DNA from: Tolypeutes matacus
Taxonomy: Eukaryota; Chordata; Mammalia; Cingulata; Chlamyphoridae
Length of the DNA: 64,000 nt
NCBI GenBank assembly: GCA_026826555.1
Contig: JAKSZT010054583.1
Coordinates: 851,161-915,160, forward strand
Reading direction: 5' to 3'
The position numbers and the translations under genes are program-made. This document shows positions 47,832-59,275 of the stretch, one piece after another. The notes beneath the pieces were generated by a model. It did no database searches. It was given only the letters and a program-made list of their open reading frames with translations, and was not told the DNA's origin. Each line of letters opens with the position of its first letter. Positions within the stretch are counted from its first letter, which is position 1.

Positions 47832-48369
47832 AGGAGGATACATTTTCCAGGTTGTCAACATAGAGAGAGCAAGATAGGGACATGGGAGGAAAAACATAAA
47901 GAGACCTTCTCCCCAATTCAAATGGGAGCTCAAAATGGGTAATGCCAGTATTCTGTAGAATGGCAAATTGATAAAATTTCAGCAGGGGATACCATGCAAA
48001 ACATGACTAAATAAGAATTATTAGTTTGAAAGACATAGGGTTCCCACTACCAGGCACAACAAATACGAAAACCAAAATGAAATTTTATGTCACAGTTAGG
48101 TATTTTTTCTGATACCTCATATTTTCCAGTTATCTTCGTTTTTGTTCTTCTCTGTGTGAATGAAGGCGAAGACGTGTGGTTTTGAAAGCATGTCTCCAAA
48201 CACATATATCCCTAAAAGTATATATCCCACTAATTTCCCATAATGCCCAAATATTTCTACAATAGCAGTTACTCGCCTGTGAGCCAAGCCATGGTCTACC
48301 AACTCTTACCCATCTCACCCATAAAAACAGTGGCACCTCTTAGTCATTTCTTCTTTTCCCACTGTGACT

Positions 48370-48990
48370 ACCCATATATAAACACACATTATCTCAGCAG
48401 CTCATTTCTCTAACTCTGTCTCTCTTCCATCCAACCTAGCCTGTATAGCACTACCAAATTAATATTTTTCAAGCATGAAGGAATTCCTATGCCCTTGCTC
48501 AAAAACCTCTGTTGCCTACACAACCAAGCCCAACTCACTGATTTGATATTTAAATACCCACTTTCTGCTCCTATTTCTCCCTGTTTCTCCACATGAAAAC
48601 TCCAGTCTGACAAATTGGTTTGAGCAAATCAAAAGTCTTCTCCTGGATGTGCCAGTCATCCAGCCATTTTTCCCTGGAAATCCTTTTCCCTTTATTTTTC
48701 CCTTTGAAAGCATGCTCTTTAAATCACCCTTCAAAACAAGCTCAAATCCAAGACGTCAATAAAGTTTTCCCTAATCATCAATAATCTGGGTAGCCACCTT
48801 CTTTAAAAGTTTGTACTACTAATTTGGCACTTAAGAGATGTTGCATTACATTGTTATTTACTTTTTAGGTAGATGCCCTTTCTCTCTAACCAGACTGAGA
48901 CCTTTCCAGGAAAGAAACCATGTCTTTTTTTTTTTTTTTTTTGTCCATACTTAATTTTTATTTTGGTTCAGTAAATATTTTAATTTGCCA
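48370..48990 (+). repeat. L2 LINE with T-tract interruption
   Basis: Forward L2: 'tatgcccttgctcaaaaacc' near 48489, 'aaatcacccttcaaaacaag' near 48720, 'aataaagttttccctaatc' near 48759, then the 3' part 'gagacctttccaggaaag' near 48897. A run of T (48925-48942) sits in the 'ccatgtct' segment. Confidence 0.65.
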
Positions 48991-49795
48991 AATCTGTACA
49001 AGCAATTATCAATAGACAGGGTAGTCAAAAAACTAAACAATTTTGAGTACTCATTTTTATGAGACAGACACCATACTATAATTATATATGATTTAATCCA
49101 CACAAGCATTTTTATCTTCTATGATTTAAAGAATTTCCATTTTATAGGAAAAATAAAACTGGGAGTACTTAAGTAAGAGAATTGCCTTTTCCAATTAATA
49201 CCACTTCCTCACATGTAAAAAACTATTAGCATAAGGGAAAAGCAAGCAGGAACATTGGTTTAATTCAAGGCACAATTAAACTGAAATAAACTGAAAGCAT
49301 ATCTATCCAAGGATATTTCTCAAACACTGATATGAGGGATTATTTGAAGAAGTGTTTCAAGGCTGCTTTGCTGGGTATTTACATATACATGTGAAATAGT
49401 AACCTTTCCCAATTTACTTGTTTTCCTTAACATGGTTCATTATCAAAATAAATTTATATAAAATTCAACCAAAGGATTTTGTTAATCTGCTCATTTTCAG
49501 GAAAATGTGCTTCCTTCCCTGTTAGAGTTAACAATCTTGCTTTTTCAAACTCGATTTGAAGATTATAGTGTACTATTAGTTTCCAAAAATCTTTCCCTCT
49601 TTCCTTACCCAAGAATGGAAAACTCACCACAACTGGTTCTAGGTGTGTGGCCAGCTATCAAAGCTGATTACCAATTTCTGAACTTTATCACATATAATAT
49701 AGCAGATCTTTTTAAACATGTTGTTTCCCCCGAAAACCTAGTTCTTTTGGCATCTTTCCTAATGGAAGCCTGAACAGAATGATAACTATATTTCT

Positions 49796-51166
49796 TTTTT
49801 TTTGCTTACAAAAATGTTATATATATATATATATATTTTTTTTTTTTAAGAGGTGCTTAGATTACCCAAATACTACACGGAACCCACAGGGACTCCCATG
49901 TTCCCCACCCCCCACACCTCCCACCACATCCCACACAAACGTCTCCCACAAGTGTGGCCCATCACTCTCAATGGACTTACACATCCTGGGGCCTTGCCAT
50001 CAACCATAGACCACAGTTCACATCATAGACCACACTCTCTTCCACACAGTTCTGAATGGTGTGTGCTGATTTAAAATGGCCTACATCCGTTGCCACAACA
50101 GCACTCAGGACAACCTCCAAGTCCCGATAAAGCCCCTGTATTTCAACTGCACATCCCCTCCTTGCCCCGAAAGTGTCCAATGGCCACCAGCTCTACCTCA
50201 CTGTTATAATTTCTTCCATTGCTAGAATCAACATATGTGTACAACAGAATACCATTAAGTCCACTCTAGTCCATAGTTCTTCCCCCAATCCTGAGGGGAC
50301 TGGGATGATGATGTCCACTCCACCTCCAAGTGAGAGAGGGCTTATATCCCATGGATATGGTGGGTGGGATGACCCTGCCTGCAGATGCAGGCCCTCTCCA
50401 TTCCCTGGGATGGCCACTGCCCATCATTGTCTCCTCGCCAGGTGACTTGGATGAGTCCATTGAGCTGTAGGGTAGGAGTTGCAGCTCCACCGGGATTCCA
50501 CGCACACCTGGCACATAGGTAGGCCAGAGGCTCCAGTCTCTGGAAGTATACCTAAAAACTCCAGCATCACATATAGGTTTGAATAGAAGGGACTGATGAA
50601 CCATGTGCAGGGAGGACTTATTTGAGTCCAATTCTGTCACTCTCAGGAGCACAAATTCCAAAATAGAGCCCACTGATAAGGCGTCAGTCTCTGGGGCTAT
50701 CCCCCCTTATATAGGACCTGGGTGTCTCCAGAGCTCTCAGGAGCCCCTCTGTGTGGGGTGATATGCACTTTGATGTTCTATGAGCTCCTACTGAGGTGTG
50801 TGTAAGCGTTACCTCTGGGATGACCTCCCGACTCTCTTTGAAGTCTCTTAGCCACTTGAACTCATTTGTCTTTACCTTTTCCCCCTTTTATTCAAGGTCT
50901 CTTTCCATTTGTGTTGCTAGTTGGCACTTGGTATTAATCCCTCGTTGCCAGGGAGGCTCATCCCTGGGAGTCATGTCCCACATTGGGGGGAAGGTAATGC
51001 AATCATATGCTGAGTTTGGCTTAGAGAGAGGCCACATTTGAGCAACAAGGAGGCTCTCAGGTGGCAACCTTAGGCACCCCATAACAGTAAGCTCAGTTTC
51101 AGTTACAAGAGCAAAGAATCATAAGGGTAGTCGTCAATAACAAGAACTCATCAGTGGGCCATCCTC
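49796..51166 (-). mobile_element. Antisense L1 3' UTR-like unit, copy A
   Basis: A T-rich left edge (49793-49803 and 49836-49847, with an (AT)n run at 49818-49836) leads into a roughly 1.3-kb unit that recurs at 51320-52735. It stops at 'gggccatcctctttt', exactly where a long T run begins. Open frames of 60-135 codons in all directions are by-products of low stop density and are not genes. Copy A lacks the U4 insert found in copy B. Confidence 0.65.
50916..50931. other. Unoccupied paralogous site for the U4 insertion
   Basis: gctagttggcacttgg occurs once here, continuing into 'tattaatccc'. In copy B the corresponding 16-mer is present twice, on either side of the U4 fragment. This copy therefore shows the pre-insertion state. 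Confidence 0.85.
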
Positions 51167-52384
51167 TTTTTTTTTTTTTTTTTTTTTATTATGGGTAAAA
51201 ATCAAAATTCTCACAATACATACAAACATTTGTAAAATGATATATAAATATATATGCATATATGTGTATTTGCTTACAAAAATGTTATTTATATATATAT
51301 ATATACATATATTTTAAGAGTTGCTTAGATTACCTAAAATATTACACGGAACCCACTGGGATTCCCATGTTGCCCACCTCCCACACCTCCCACCACATCC
51401 CACACAAACATCTCCCTCAGTGTGGCCCACCAACCTCAATGAACTTACACATCCTGGAGCCTTGCCACCAACCATAGACCACAGTTCACACTGTAGACCA
51501 CACTCTCTCCCACTCAGTTCTGAGTGGTGTGTGCTGATTTAAAATGGCCTACATCCATTGCCACAACATTACTCAGGACAACCTCCAACTCCCAAAGAAG
51601 CCCCTTTATTTCAACTGCTCATCCCCTCCCTACCCAAAAACTGTCAAGTGGCCACTGGCTCCACCTCATTGTTATAATTTCTTGCATTGCAAGAATCACC
51701 ATATGTGAGCACGAGAATACCATCCAGTCCACTCTAGTCCATAGTTCTTCCCCCAATCCAGAGGCGACTGGGATGGTGATGTCCACTCCAACTCCAAGTG
51801 AGAGAGGGCTTATATCCCATGGATATGGTGGGTGGGATGATCCTGGCTGCGGATGCAGGCCCTCTCCATTCCCTGGGATGGCCATTTCCCATCGTTGTCT
51901 CCTCACCAGGTGACTTGAATGAGTCCATTGATCTGTAGGGTAGGAGTTGCAGCTCCACCTAGATTTCATGCACACCTGGCACATAGGTAGGCGGGAGGCT
52001 CCAGTCTCTGGAAGTATACCTAAGAAACTCCAGCATCACATGTAGGTTTGAATAGAAGGGACTGGTGAACCATGTGCAGGGAGGACTTATTTGAGTCTAA
52101 TTCTGTCACTCTCAGGAGCACAGATTCCAAAATAGAACCCACTGATAAGGCATCAGTCTCTGGGGATATCCCCCCTTATATAAGACCAGGGTGTCTCTGG
52201 AGCTCTCAGAAACGCCACTGAGTGGGGTGATAGGCACTTAGATGTTCTATGAGCTCCTACTGAGGTGTGCGTAAGCGTTACCTCTGGGATGACCTCCCGA
52301 CTCTCTTTGAAGTCTCTTAGCCACTTGAACTCATTTGTCTTTACCGTTTCCCCCTTTTATTCAAGGTCTTTTTCCAGTTGTGTT

Positions 52385-52400
52385 GCCAGTTGGCACTTGG
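52385..52400. repeat. Target-site duplication of U4 insertion, left copy
   Basis: gccagttggcacttgg, repeated exactly at 52475-52490. Confidence 0.92.
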
Positions 52401-52474
52401 GAAAAGTTTTCAATTAGCAATAATCGTGCCTCGGATAAACCTCATTGGCTACGATGCTGCCACTGCACAAAGCT
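52401..52474 (-). pseudogene. Tailless, 3'-truncated U4 snRNA retropseudogene
   Basis: Read on the minus strand, the 74 bases match U4 snRNA nucleotides 1-74: it begins AGCTTTG at 52474, carries the 5' stem-loop region ('tttatccgaggc'), and ends ATTGAAAACTTTTC. About three differences from U4 are apparent, two at CpG sites. There is no poly(A). It is flanked by perfect 16-bp duplications (52385-52400 and 52475-52490). The next U4 bases, CCAA, coincide with the first bases of the duplication on that strand, indicating microhomology at the truncation point. Confidence 0.93.
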
Positions 52475-52490
52475 GCCAGTTGGCACTTGG
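52475..52490. repeat. Target-site duplication of U4 insertion, right copy
   Basis: Exact repeat of 52385-52400, at the U4 5' end. Confidence 0.92.
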
Positions 52491-52735
52491 TATTAATCCC
52501 TCGTTGCCAGGGAGGCTCATCCCCGGGAGTCATGTCCCACGTTGGGGGGAAGGTAATGCAATCATATGCTGAGTTTGGCTTAGAGAGAGGCCACATTTGA
52601 GCAACAAGGAGGCTCTCAGGTGGCAACCCTTAGGCACCCCATAACAGTAAGCTCAGTTTCAGTTACAAGAGCAAAGAATCATAAGGGTAGTCGTCAATAA
52701 CAAGAACTCATCAGTGGGCCATCCTCTTTTGACAG

Positions 52736-54050
52736 ACACTGTTCCTGCACTCAGAGGACTGTTGCTGCTCCCTTGGAGAATGTGGCAGAGCTCTCCAGGC
52801 TAGGAATTCAGATTCCCTCATTTATTGAGTGATTGTCCACCCACCGTGACATGTATATCTTTCATGTATATTCAGATGAAATTACTCCCATGAATCCTCC
52901 CTCCCAGACACGCCCCACCAATAATCCCCTGCAGTACCCATTGTAACTCTTCTGTGATCTAAATCTTCCATGACCATGTAGCCCATATAATAATCAAATA
53001 CACTTAAGAGGAAAAAGAAACAACAATGATAAGCTTACATGCAATAGACAAACGTAAGGAAACTCAGGAAAAAACAAAACAAAAAATCAAACAAAGAATC
53101 AAACAAAAAACAAAACAAAATATAATTGGCGGATTGGGACATTCAAAAAAAAATGGGAGAAAAAAAGTAAAAGAAATGTCCTTTTATCACTGTGTTATCG
53201 GATGTCCAGTGTGCCGTGACACCTTCCCCCCTCAATCCCCAGTGTCTCCCAAATTTTCATTTAATTTTCAAAGAAGTTTTAGGTCACAGCAAAGTCACAC
53301 ACGGAATACCAGAGACTCCCAGATAGCAAACCACCCCCCTTCCCCACCCTTGTTTTTTTTTTTTTTTTGGATGTTAGCATTGTTATAACTGTCATACAGA
53401 TAGCAAAATATAGCAACTAAACATTGTCAATGATTTACAGTATAGTTTACAATTTAGACGATACAGTTTAATAAGTTTTGATGATATTTACCATGTCCTG
53501 TGTCCATTACTGTAAGGTAATGAAAAACCTTTCCCATGACCACTAAATACCCCGTTAGATCTTAACTTCCTCCCCACCCCCCTGGGGCATATGACACTCC
53601 CCTGTCTTGACTCATGGAATGTCAAGATTCATAGTTACATGCCCTGGGTATTTGAACCTGCCCTTTCTAATCTACCCACCTGTCAACGCTGCACCACCAA
53701 ACCCAGTAATATCACTACCCATCTGTCCTATCCTTCAATATGCAACTATACTCTATCCCTTTACCATAGATTATGTCCATATGGTTGATGGCTCAAAGCC
53801 TGCTCTTCTCTTTCTCTCCCTTGTTAACCTATCTTTCAGACAATGGTTCTCAGAGACTGCTCACTTTCCTCAGTTCAAATCAGTGAGGTCATATACTGTT
53901 CATCCTTCAGTGCCTGGCTTGCTTCACTCAACATAAGGTCTTCAGGATTCATCCACGTTATTCCATGTGTTAGCACTTTATTCCTTCTTACAGCTGAGTA
54001 ATATTCCATGTATGTATGTACCACATTTTGCTTAACCATTCATCTGAGAA
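52736..54050 (-). mobile_element. Further antisense L1 3' UTR-type sequence
   Basis: Continues copy B with low-complexity A/C-rich sequence at 53055-53125. A T run at 53350-53367 probably marks another 3' end. The right part contains the very typical reversed L1 phrases 'ctggcttgcttcactcaaca' (53915-53934), 'caggattcatccacgttatt' and 'gtaatattccatgtatgt' near 53998. Several nested insertions are likely; internal borders are unclear. Confidence 0.55.
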
Positions 54051-54535
54051 ACCACATCTTATATCTATTTGCCTCCCTAGTATCTACCACAATGCCCAGT
54101 ATAGGTTAGCTAATTGCTATTTGTTTGTGGATGATAATGGTCAATTTAACAGTTTAGAAGAATTAATTGATTATAATAATACTTTATATCTATAGAGGAC
54201 TTTATAAATTTATCAGTTATATGCTTTGAGCTGCAAGTAACAAAATACCACAGGTGAATTAAACATGGGGTTTCAAGATCACTTTGTTCGCATCACAAAC
54301 GTTCCACAAATTATTGTTCCAGTAGTTCAACAATGTCTGGGCTTTGGGAAACATCTCTGTCTTTCTCTTAGCCTTCTCCTCATTGTCACAAAAGCTGCCA
54401 CAGCTCCAAGCATCACATACATGTACAACCAAACCTAAGGTGGGAAGAAAGAGGTGTTTCCCTCATCATCTCCTCCATGATCAAGAAGAAAAATCCCTGA
54501 AACATCTCAGCAGATTTCTCAATAAATACTTTAGA

Positions 54536-54730
54536 CCTGGGGTTCTTAACAAGGGGTCCATGAGCTTAAATTGCAATTCAAAAAAAAACATTATTCTTGT
54601 AGGGACGTGTTGGTGCGGGTATGATATATTTATTAAATAATACACAGTATAGTGTGGACTTAGTAAGGGGTCTGTGGTTTTTACCTGACTGGCAAAGGGG
54701 TCTGTTGAACAAAAAAGGTTAAGAACCCCT
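54536..54730. mobile_element. hAT-Tip100-like non-autonomous DNA transposon
   Basis: Ends 'ggggttcttaac' and 'gttaagaacccc' are perfect inverted repeats bounding about 195 bp, with inner phrases 'aaggggtccatgagc' and 'gcaaaggggtctgttg' of the Arthur/Zaphod type. Flanking 8-mers actttaga (54528-54535) and actttagt (54731-54738) differ at one base, as expected for a hAT duplication. No transposase sequence is present. Confidence 0.8.
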
Positions 54731-54889
54731 ACTTTAGTCCAATGTAGGATTATATATACTTGTCTCTTAGATATCAAGGAGATTGGAAAAGAAGTATCTG
54801 AAATACTTAGCCTTTATCATGGGATTTACATTCTATAAACAGAAGAGGGAAATAGCTGTTAGGAGGGCCACCAAAAGTATTAGGCACCA

Positions 54890-55130
54890 ATACATTTTCG
54901 AATTCTACCAACAATTATTCAGTACTTACAGTGACAGCTGCTTTCACATATGTTGAATCATTTTTCATCACAACCCTGTTAGATTTATATTATTTGCCCA
55001 TGTTACAGATAAAGAAACTGAGGCTCAGAGATGTTAGAAAGTTATCAAAAGTCACATAGCTAGTAAGCAAAAACCCATTTTATAAGATTTAATCCCATCT
55101 TGTAAGCCAAGGCCAGAGTGCTTTCTCCTG
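54890..55130 (-). repeat. MIR SINE
   Basis: Reverse MIR with well-kept core: 'agataaagaaactgaggctc' near 55007 and 'aaagtcacatagctagtaag' near 55048. Confidence 0.8.
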
Positions 55131-56164
55131 CACTTCAGCTAAGTCGCAGAGCAGAAAAATTTTGATATGTATCTATATATTTTAATTAGAGAAGTTCTGG
55201 GTTTACAGAAAAATCATTTTTATACATGCACTATTAACCATTCCCATTGTCCACAAGAGGGTTCACTATGCTATACAGTCCCATGTTTTAACCTTTAGCT
55301 TTCCTTCTAGTGATATACATGATCGGACACTTCCCCTTTCAACTACTGTCATATTCATATATTAGTACTGCTAATTACAATCACTATAATGTGCTGTCAT
55401 CACTTCTATGCATTTCCAAACATTCACAAGCAAACTTTTTACAAATTCTGCATAAATTAAGTCTCAGATTTCCATTCTCTACCTTCAATCCTTTTTGTTT
55501 TTTTAATAGCAGCCATTCTAGTGGGTGTGAAATGGTATCACACTATTTTTTTGTTTTGATTTGCATTTTCCTAATGGCTAATGATGTTGAATATCTTTGC
55601 ATGTGCTTTCTGGCCATTTGTTTATTTTCTTTGGAGAAATGTCTACCAAATGTTTTAATTTTTCATGAGATGCCATTTATCTATTTTTTTCTTTTGTTGC
55701 TCATGCTTTTGGTGTAAAGTTCAAGAAACCTTTGCCTAACACAAGGCTCTGAAGATACTTTCCTACATTTTCTTTAAGAAATTTTACAGCCCTGGTTCTT
55801 ATATTTAGTTCTTCGATCCATTTTGAGCTAATTTTTGTATAGGGTGTGTGAATTGGGTCCATTGCCCCTGTTTTGCATATGGATAACCACTTTTCCCAGA
55901 ACAATTTGTTGACGAGACTGCTTTTTCCCAATTGAGTGGACTTGGCACCCTTGCTGAAAATCAGTTGGCACTAGATGTGAGGGTTTATTTCTGAATTCTC
56001 AGAATTCCATTGACCTATGTGACTGTCCTTGTGTCAAATACCATGCTGCTTTGATAACTCTTGTCTTGTAATAAGTTTCAAAATCAGGAGGTGTGAGTCC
56101 TTCAACTTTGTTCTTCTATTTCAAGATGGCTTTTTACTTGGAGCCCCTTAATTTACCATATAAC

Positions 56165-56350
56165 TTTTTTTTTTTTTTAAGATTTTATTTATTTATTCAT
56201 TTATCCCCCCCTTGCTGGTTATGCTCGCTGGGTCAGCCAACCACGCCATGCAGGCGGGCTCTGCCTTCACCAGGAGGCCCTGGGAACCGAACCCGGGGCC
56301 TCCCACATGGTAAACGGGAGCCCTACTGATTGAGCCACAGCCGCTTCCCA
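56165..56350 (-). mobile_element. DAS-type SINE inside L1, antisense
   Basis: T's at 56165-56178 (poly(A)), then a body ending in 'gattgagccacagccgcttccc'-type wording at 56349, with the reversed B-box region 'cgaacccggggcc' near 56288. Flanking taccatataa (56154-56163 and 56351-56360) is a perfect 10-bp duplication, so the SINE is much younger than the L1 it interrupts. Confidence 0.92.
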
Positions 56351-56657
56351 TACCATATAAATTTGATGATTGGCTTTTCCTTTTCTACAGAGAAGGCTGT
56401 TGAAATTGTGATTGGGTTTGCACTGAATCTGTGGATTGCTTTGGGTAGAATTGACATCTTAACCATATTTAGTTTTCCTTCCATGAACATGGACTGTCCT
56501 TTTTTTTTAGGTCATCTTTGATTTCTTTTAGCAGTGTTTTGTAGTTTTCTGTGTGTAAGTCCTTTATATCCTTAGTCAAATTTATTCCTCGATATTTTTT
56601 TTAGTTGCTATTGTAAATGGAATTTTTTCCTTGATTTCTTCTTCAGATTGTTCACTA

Positions 56658-57252
56658 CTAGTGTATAGAAACAATACTGATTCTTACATGTTGATCTTGT
56701 ATGTCTCCATTTTGCTGGATGCATTTTTTAGCTCTAGGAGCATTCTTGTGGATTTTTGAGGATATTCTATAAATGATATCATGCCATCTGCAAATAGTGA
56801 AAGTGTTACTTTTTCCTTTCCAGTTTGGATGCTTTGTATTTCTTTTTCTTGCCTTCTTGCAAAAACTCCCAGTACAATGTTGAATAACAGTCATGATGGG
56901 GGGCATCCTTGTCTTGTTCCTTCTTAGAAGGATATTAGTAGTGGGTTTTTCATATATGGCCTTTATAATGTTGAGGAAGTCTCCTTCTCTTCCTAGTTTT
57001 CTTAGTGTTGTCATCAAGAAGCAGTGCTGGATTTTTTCAAAAGCCTTTTCTTCATCAACTGAGATGATCATGTGTATGTTTTTTTCCCTTTGTTCTTTTA
57101 ATGTGGTATATTACATTAATTGATTTTCTTATATTAAACCAACCTTGCATACCTGAGATAAATCTCACTTGTTCATGGCATATAATTCTTTTAATTTGTG
57201 GTCGGATTCGGTTTGCTAGTATTTTGTTGAGGATTTTTGTATCTATATTCAT
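56658..57252 (-). pseudogene. L1 ORF2 reverse-transcriptase remnant
   Basis: Two overlapping broken frames on the minus strand read as L1 reverse transcriptase: '[16 protein letters not shown]' and '[15 protein letters not shown]' in 57055-57252, and 'DEEKAFEKIQH' in 56658-57071. In the latter, the catalytic FADD-type region is frameshifted and mutated ('[10 protein letters not shown]'). No active enzyme is possible. Confidence 0.85.
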
Positions 57253-57320
57253 AAGGGATATTGGTTTATAATTTCTGTGTCTTGTGGTATCTCTGACTAA
57301 CTTTGATATTAGGATAATAT

Positions 57321-59035
57321 AGAAAATTTAATGATAGAGAATAAGAAAATTGACCAGAATAGTATCGGAAAGTATTCCTAGTGTATAGTGAAAGAATGGC
57401 AGGAACAGCACAAATGCATCGGCTTTCTGACAGCACAAGGCTGCTTGCAAGAGGAGGAAGAAGCAGAAATGTCCATCAGAGTTTAGCCCAGGAGCAACTC
57501 TCTTTAAGAGTTTTAAAAACTTTTCTAAAGTGTATAATTATTTCTATTTATATAAACAGAAAATATATAACTTTTTGAGAAAATTCATCCTGACATAAAA
57601 AAATAATTTATATAACCTTTGAGAAGTGGTCATGATATAGAATATTTCAGGAGTGATAGCTTACATGGGACCTGAAGCATAGCCTGTGTTTTTGCTGAAT
57701 ATTTAAATAACCTTTGATATTTTTAAAAATATTGATATATAAAAATATTGTTATATAAATATTGATTTATAAAATTGATAGTTATAAAGCTTTGTCCTCT
57801 TTGTCAAAGGATAGTACATGTCATCCATAACCAAGTTTTGTGATTTTTATTCAATTTTAACTTTCCTTTTCTTAAGGTTAACAAAAAAGCAATTTATTTT
57901 CATCCTCTTGATGAGCTTACACAAAAGTCCAAAGAGAAGAATCCCAAGGAGAGTGAAAATTAATATGTTTCTCTTTTGAGATTTCTTTGGAGTCTTATGG
58001 CACTTCAGGACTCTTGGAGAGTGAGATCCTAAGCATCTCCTTTTCTTTGGAAACAGTTGAGGAGGTAAAAGGAAGAGTGGCTGGGACTCCCACTCTCCCC
58101 TATCTAGAGAGTTTCAGAGCGGTGTGTAGAATTGATGTATGACAAGCAGTTCTTTGTAAAAGCATCAAGAATATTAAAATAGTCCTATTATCTGTGCTTA
58201 GCCTCAAGCTTGCTTTAATGATCCTCCCAGATTTTGCAAGAACTCTGACGAAATTGACTATATAAGTTCAAGTGGTAGCAACACAGTCACAATTAATGGT
58301 TCTTGTCAGGATCCATAAATTATGGCATCTAACTGCTAGTCTTTTGTCTCTCTCCTAAAGGGTTTTGGACAGCTTATTAAAGCATCTAGTCTTTGCTCTG
58401 ATGTGCCCTCACAAAAGAAAAAAAAGGTAAACAACCAATTAAGTAGAAATTCTTTGTGGCTTAATTAAGAGTCCAATAATACATACATTGCACTTATATT
58501 GAGAGAGCCTTCCTCATCAGACATTTGAACTTATATTCTTTTCATATAAATTTGTGCTCAGTTTTATCTCTTTGTTAAATTTTCTTCTGGATCTCACCTT
58601 GAAAATATATATTTATATTTATATATATATATAAATATATTTAGCTATATTTCAAATAGCTAAATGAAAATACCTTAAGAATTTATGGCTAAGATCCTAT
58701 GGCTCTTGTTAGACCTATTAAAAAAAAAGTTCAATAACCTATTTTTAAAGAAAGCAAATAATGATCTACATCATACAAAGAACTTATGAGTATCCCATAG
58801 CAAAACTGAGGAGATGATAATCTTCTCAGTTGGGTTTTTATGCTACCACAACATGAAATTCAGTAGATACTTGTTAATGCTCAAATAGTCCTAAGAAATC
58901 AAAGCAAATATGTATGAATGTCTGAGCTTGATCCTACCTTGATCAAAATTGCAGGTTTGAAGAGGCCATTTATGTGTTGGTTTCCTCTCACTATATCCAA
59001 TCAACTTGATATTCTTAACCTCCATTCCTTTTCTC
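57321..59035. other. Unique AT-rich intronic DNA
   Basis: No repeat family was recognised apart from AT-rich tracts (about 57715-57785 and 58600-58640) and a 10-bp perfect hairpin at 58639-58665 (atttagctat / atagctaaat, 7-nt loop). Confidence 0.4.
58600..58665. repeat. AT-rich low-complexity tract with hairpin
   Basis: TATATA-rich stretch ending in the perfect inverted repeat atttagctat (58639-58648) / atagctaaat (58656-58665). Confidence 0.85.
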
Positions 59036-59039
59036 ATTT

Positions 59040-59275
59040 TAGTATGGTAATTAAGAGTTTTGGTTCAAATCCTGACTCTTTATGAGCTAGCTATGTGACT
59101 TGAGATAAGTCTTTTAAAATCATTGGGTCTATTTTTTACCTACCAAAAAGTCATAGTGGAAGGATCATCACACCACAATGGAATTTATTGCTGATTAAAT
59201 GCTCAATGCAGGCATGGAAAATATTTAGTATATGATGAATAGTAAGTGCTAAATAAATGGGAGCTATTGGGATTG
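59040..59275 (+). repeat. MIR SINE
   Basis: Forward MIR: 'ggttcaaatcctgactctt' (59062-59080), 'tatgtgacttgagataagtc' (59092-59111), tail 'agtaagtgctaaataaatgg' (59241-59260). Confidence 0.8.

Larger units (their letters stand above)
51168..52735 (-). mobile_element. Antisense L1 3' UTR-like unit, copy B
   Basis: Begins with its own poly(A) (T's at about 51168-51187) followed by 'attatgggtaaaaatcaaaa', the usual reversed L1 terminus, then the same unit as copy A. Compared by eye, A and B differ at roughly one base in ten to twelve over the left two thirds, but at only about 2% from about 52272 to 52733. Copy B carries the U4 fragment and continues without a break into 52736 onward, so it belongs to the longer element. 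Confidence 0.65.
55165..57320 (-). mobile_element. 5'-truncated L1, antisense, with DAS SINE insert
   Basis: From the 3' UTR (left; 'agaagttctgggtttacag' near 55188) through the ORF2 C-terminal side to the reverse-transcriptase region at the right edge (about 57320). The stretch 'gattccatttacaatagc' region and others match reversed L1 ORF2 throughout. The frame is broken many times. A similar A-rich wording at both edges (agaaaaattttgatat at 55152-55167; agaaaatttaatgatag near 57321) may be a decayed target duplication. Confidence 0.8.

Noticed and set aside
50266..50673. Minus-strand 135-codon frame and similar frames at 51524-51984
   Set aside because: They lie in the two repeated L1 3' UTR-like units; equivalent frames in the two copies differ by shifts, and no known domain is present.
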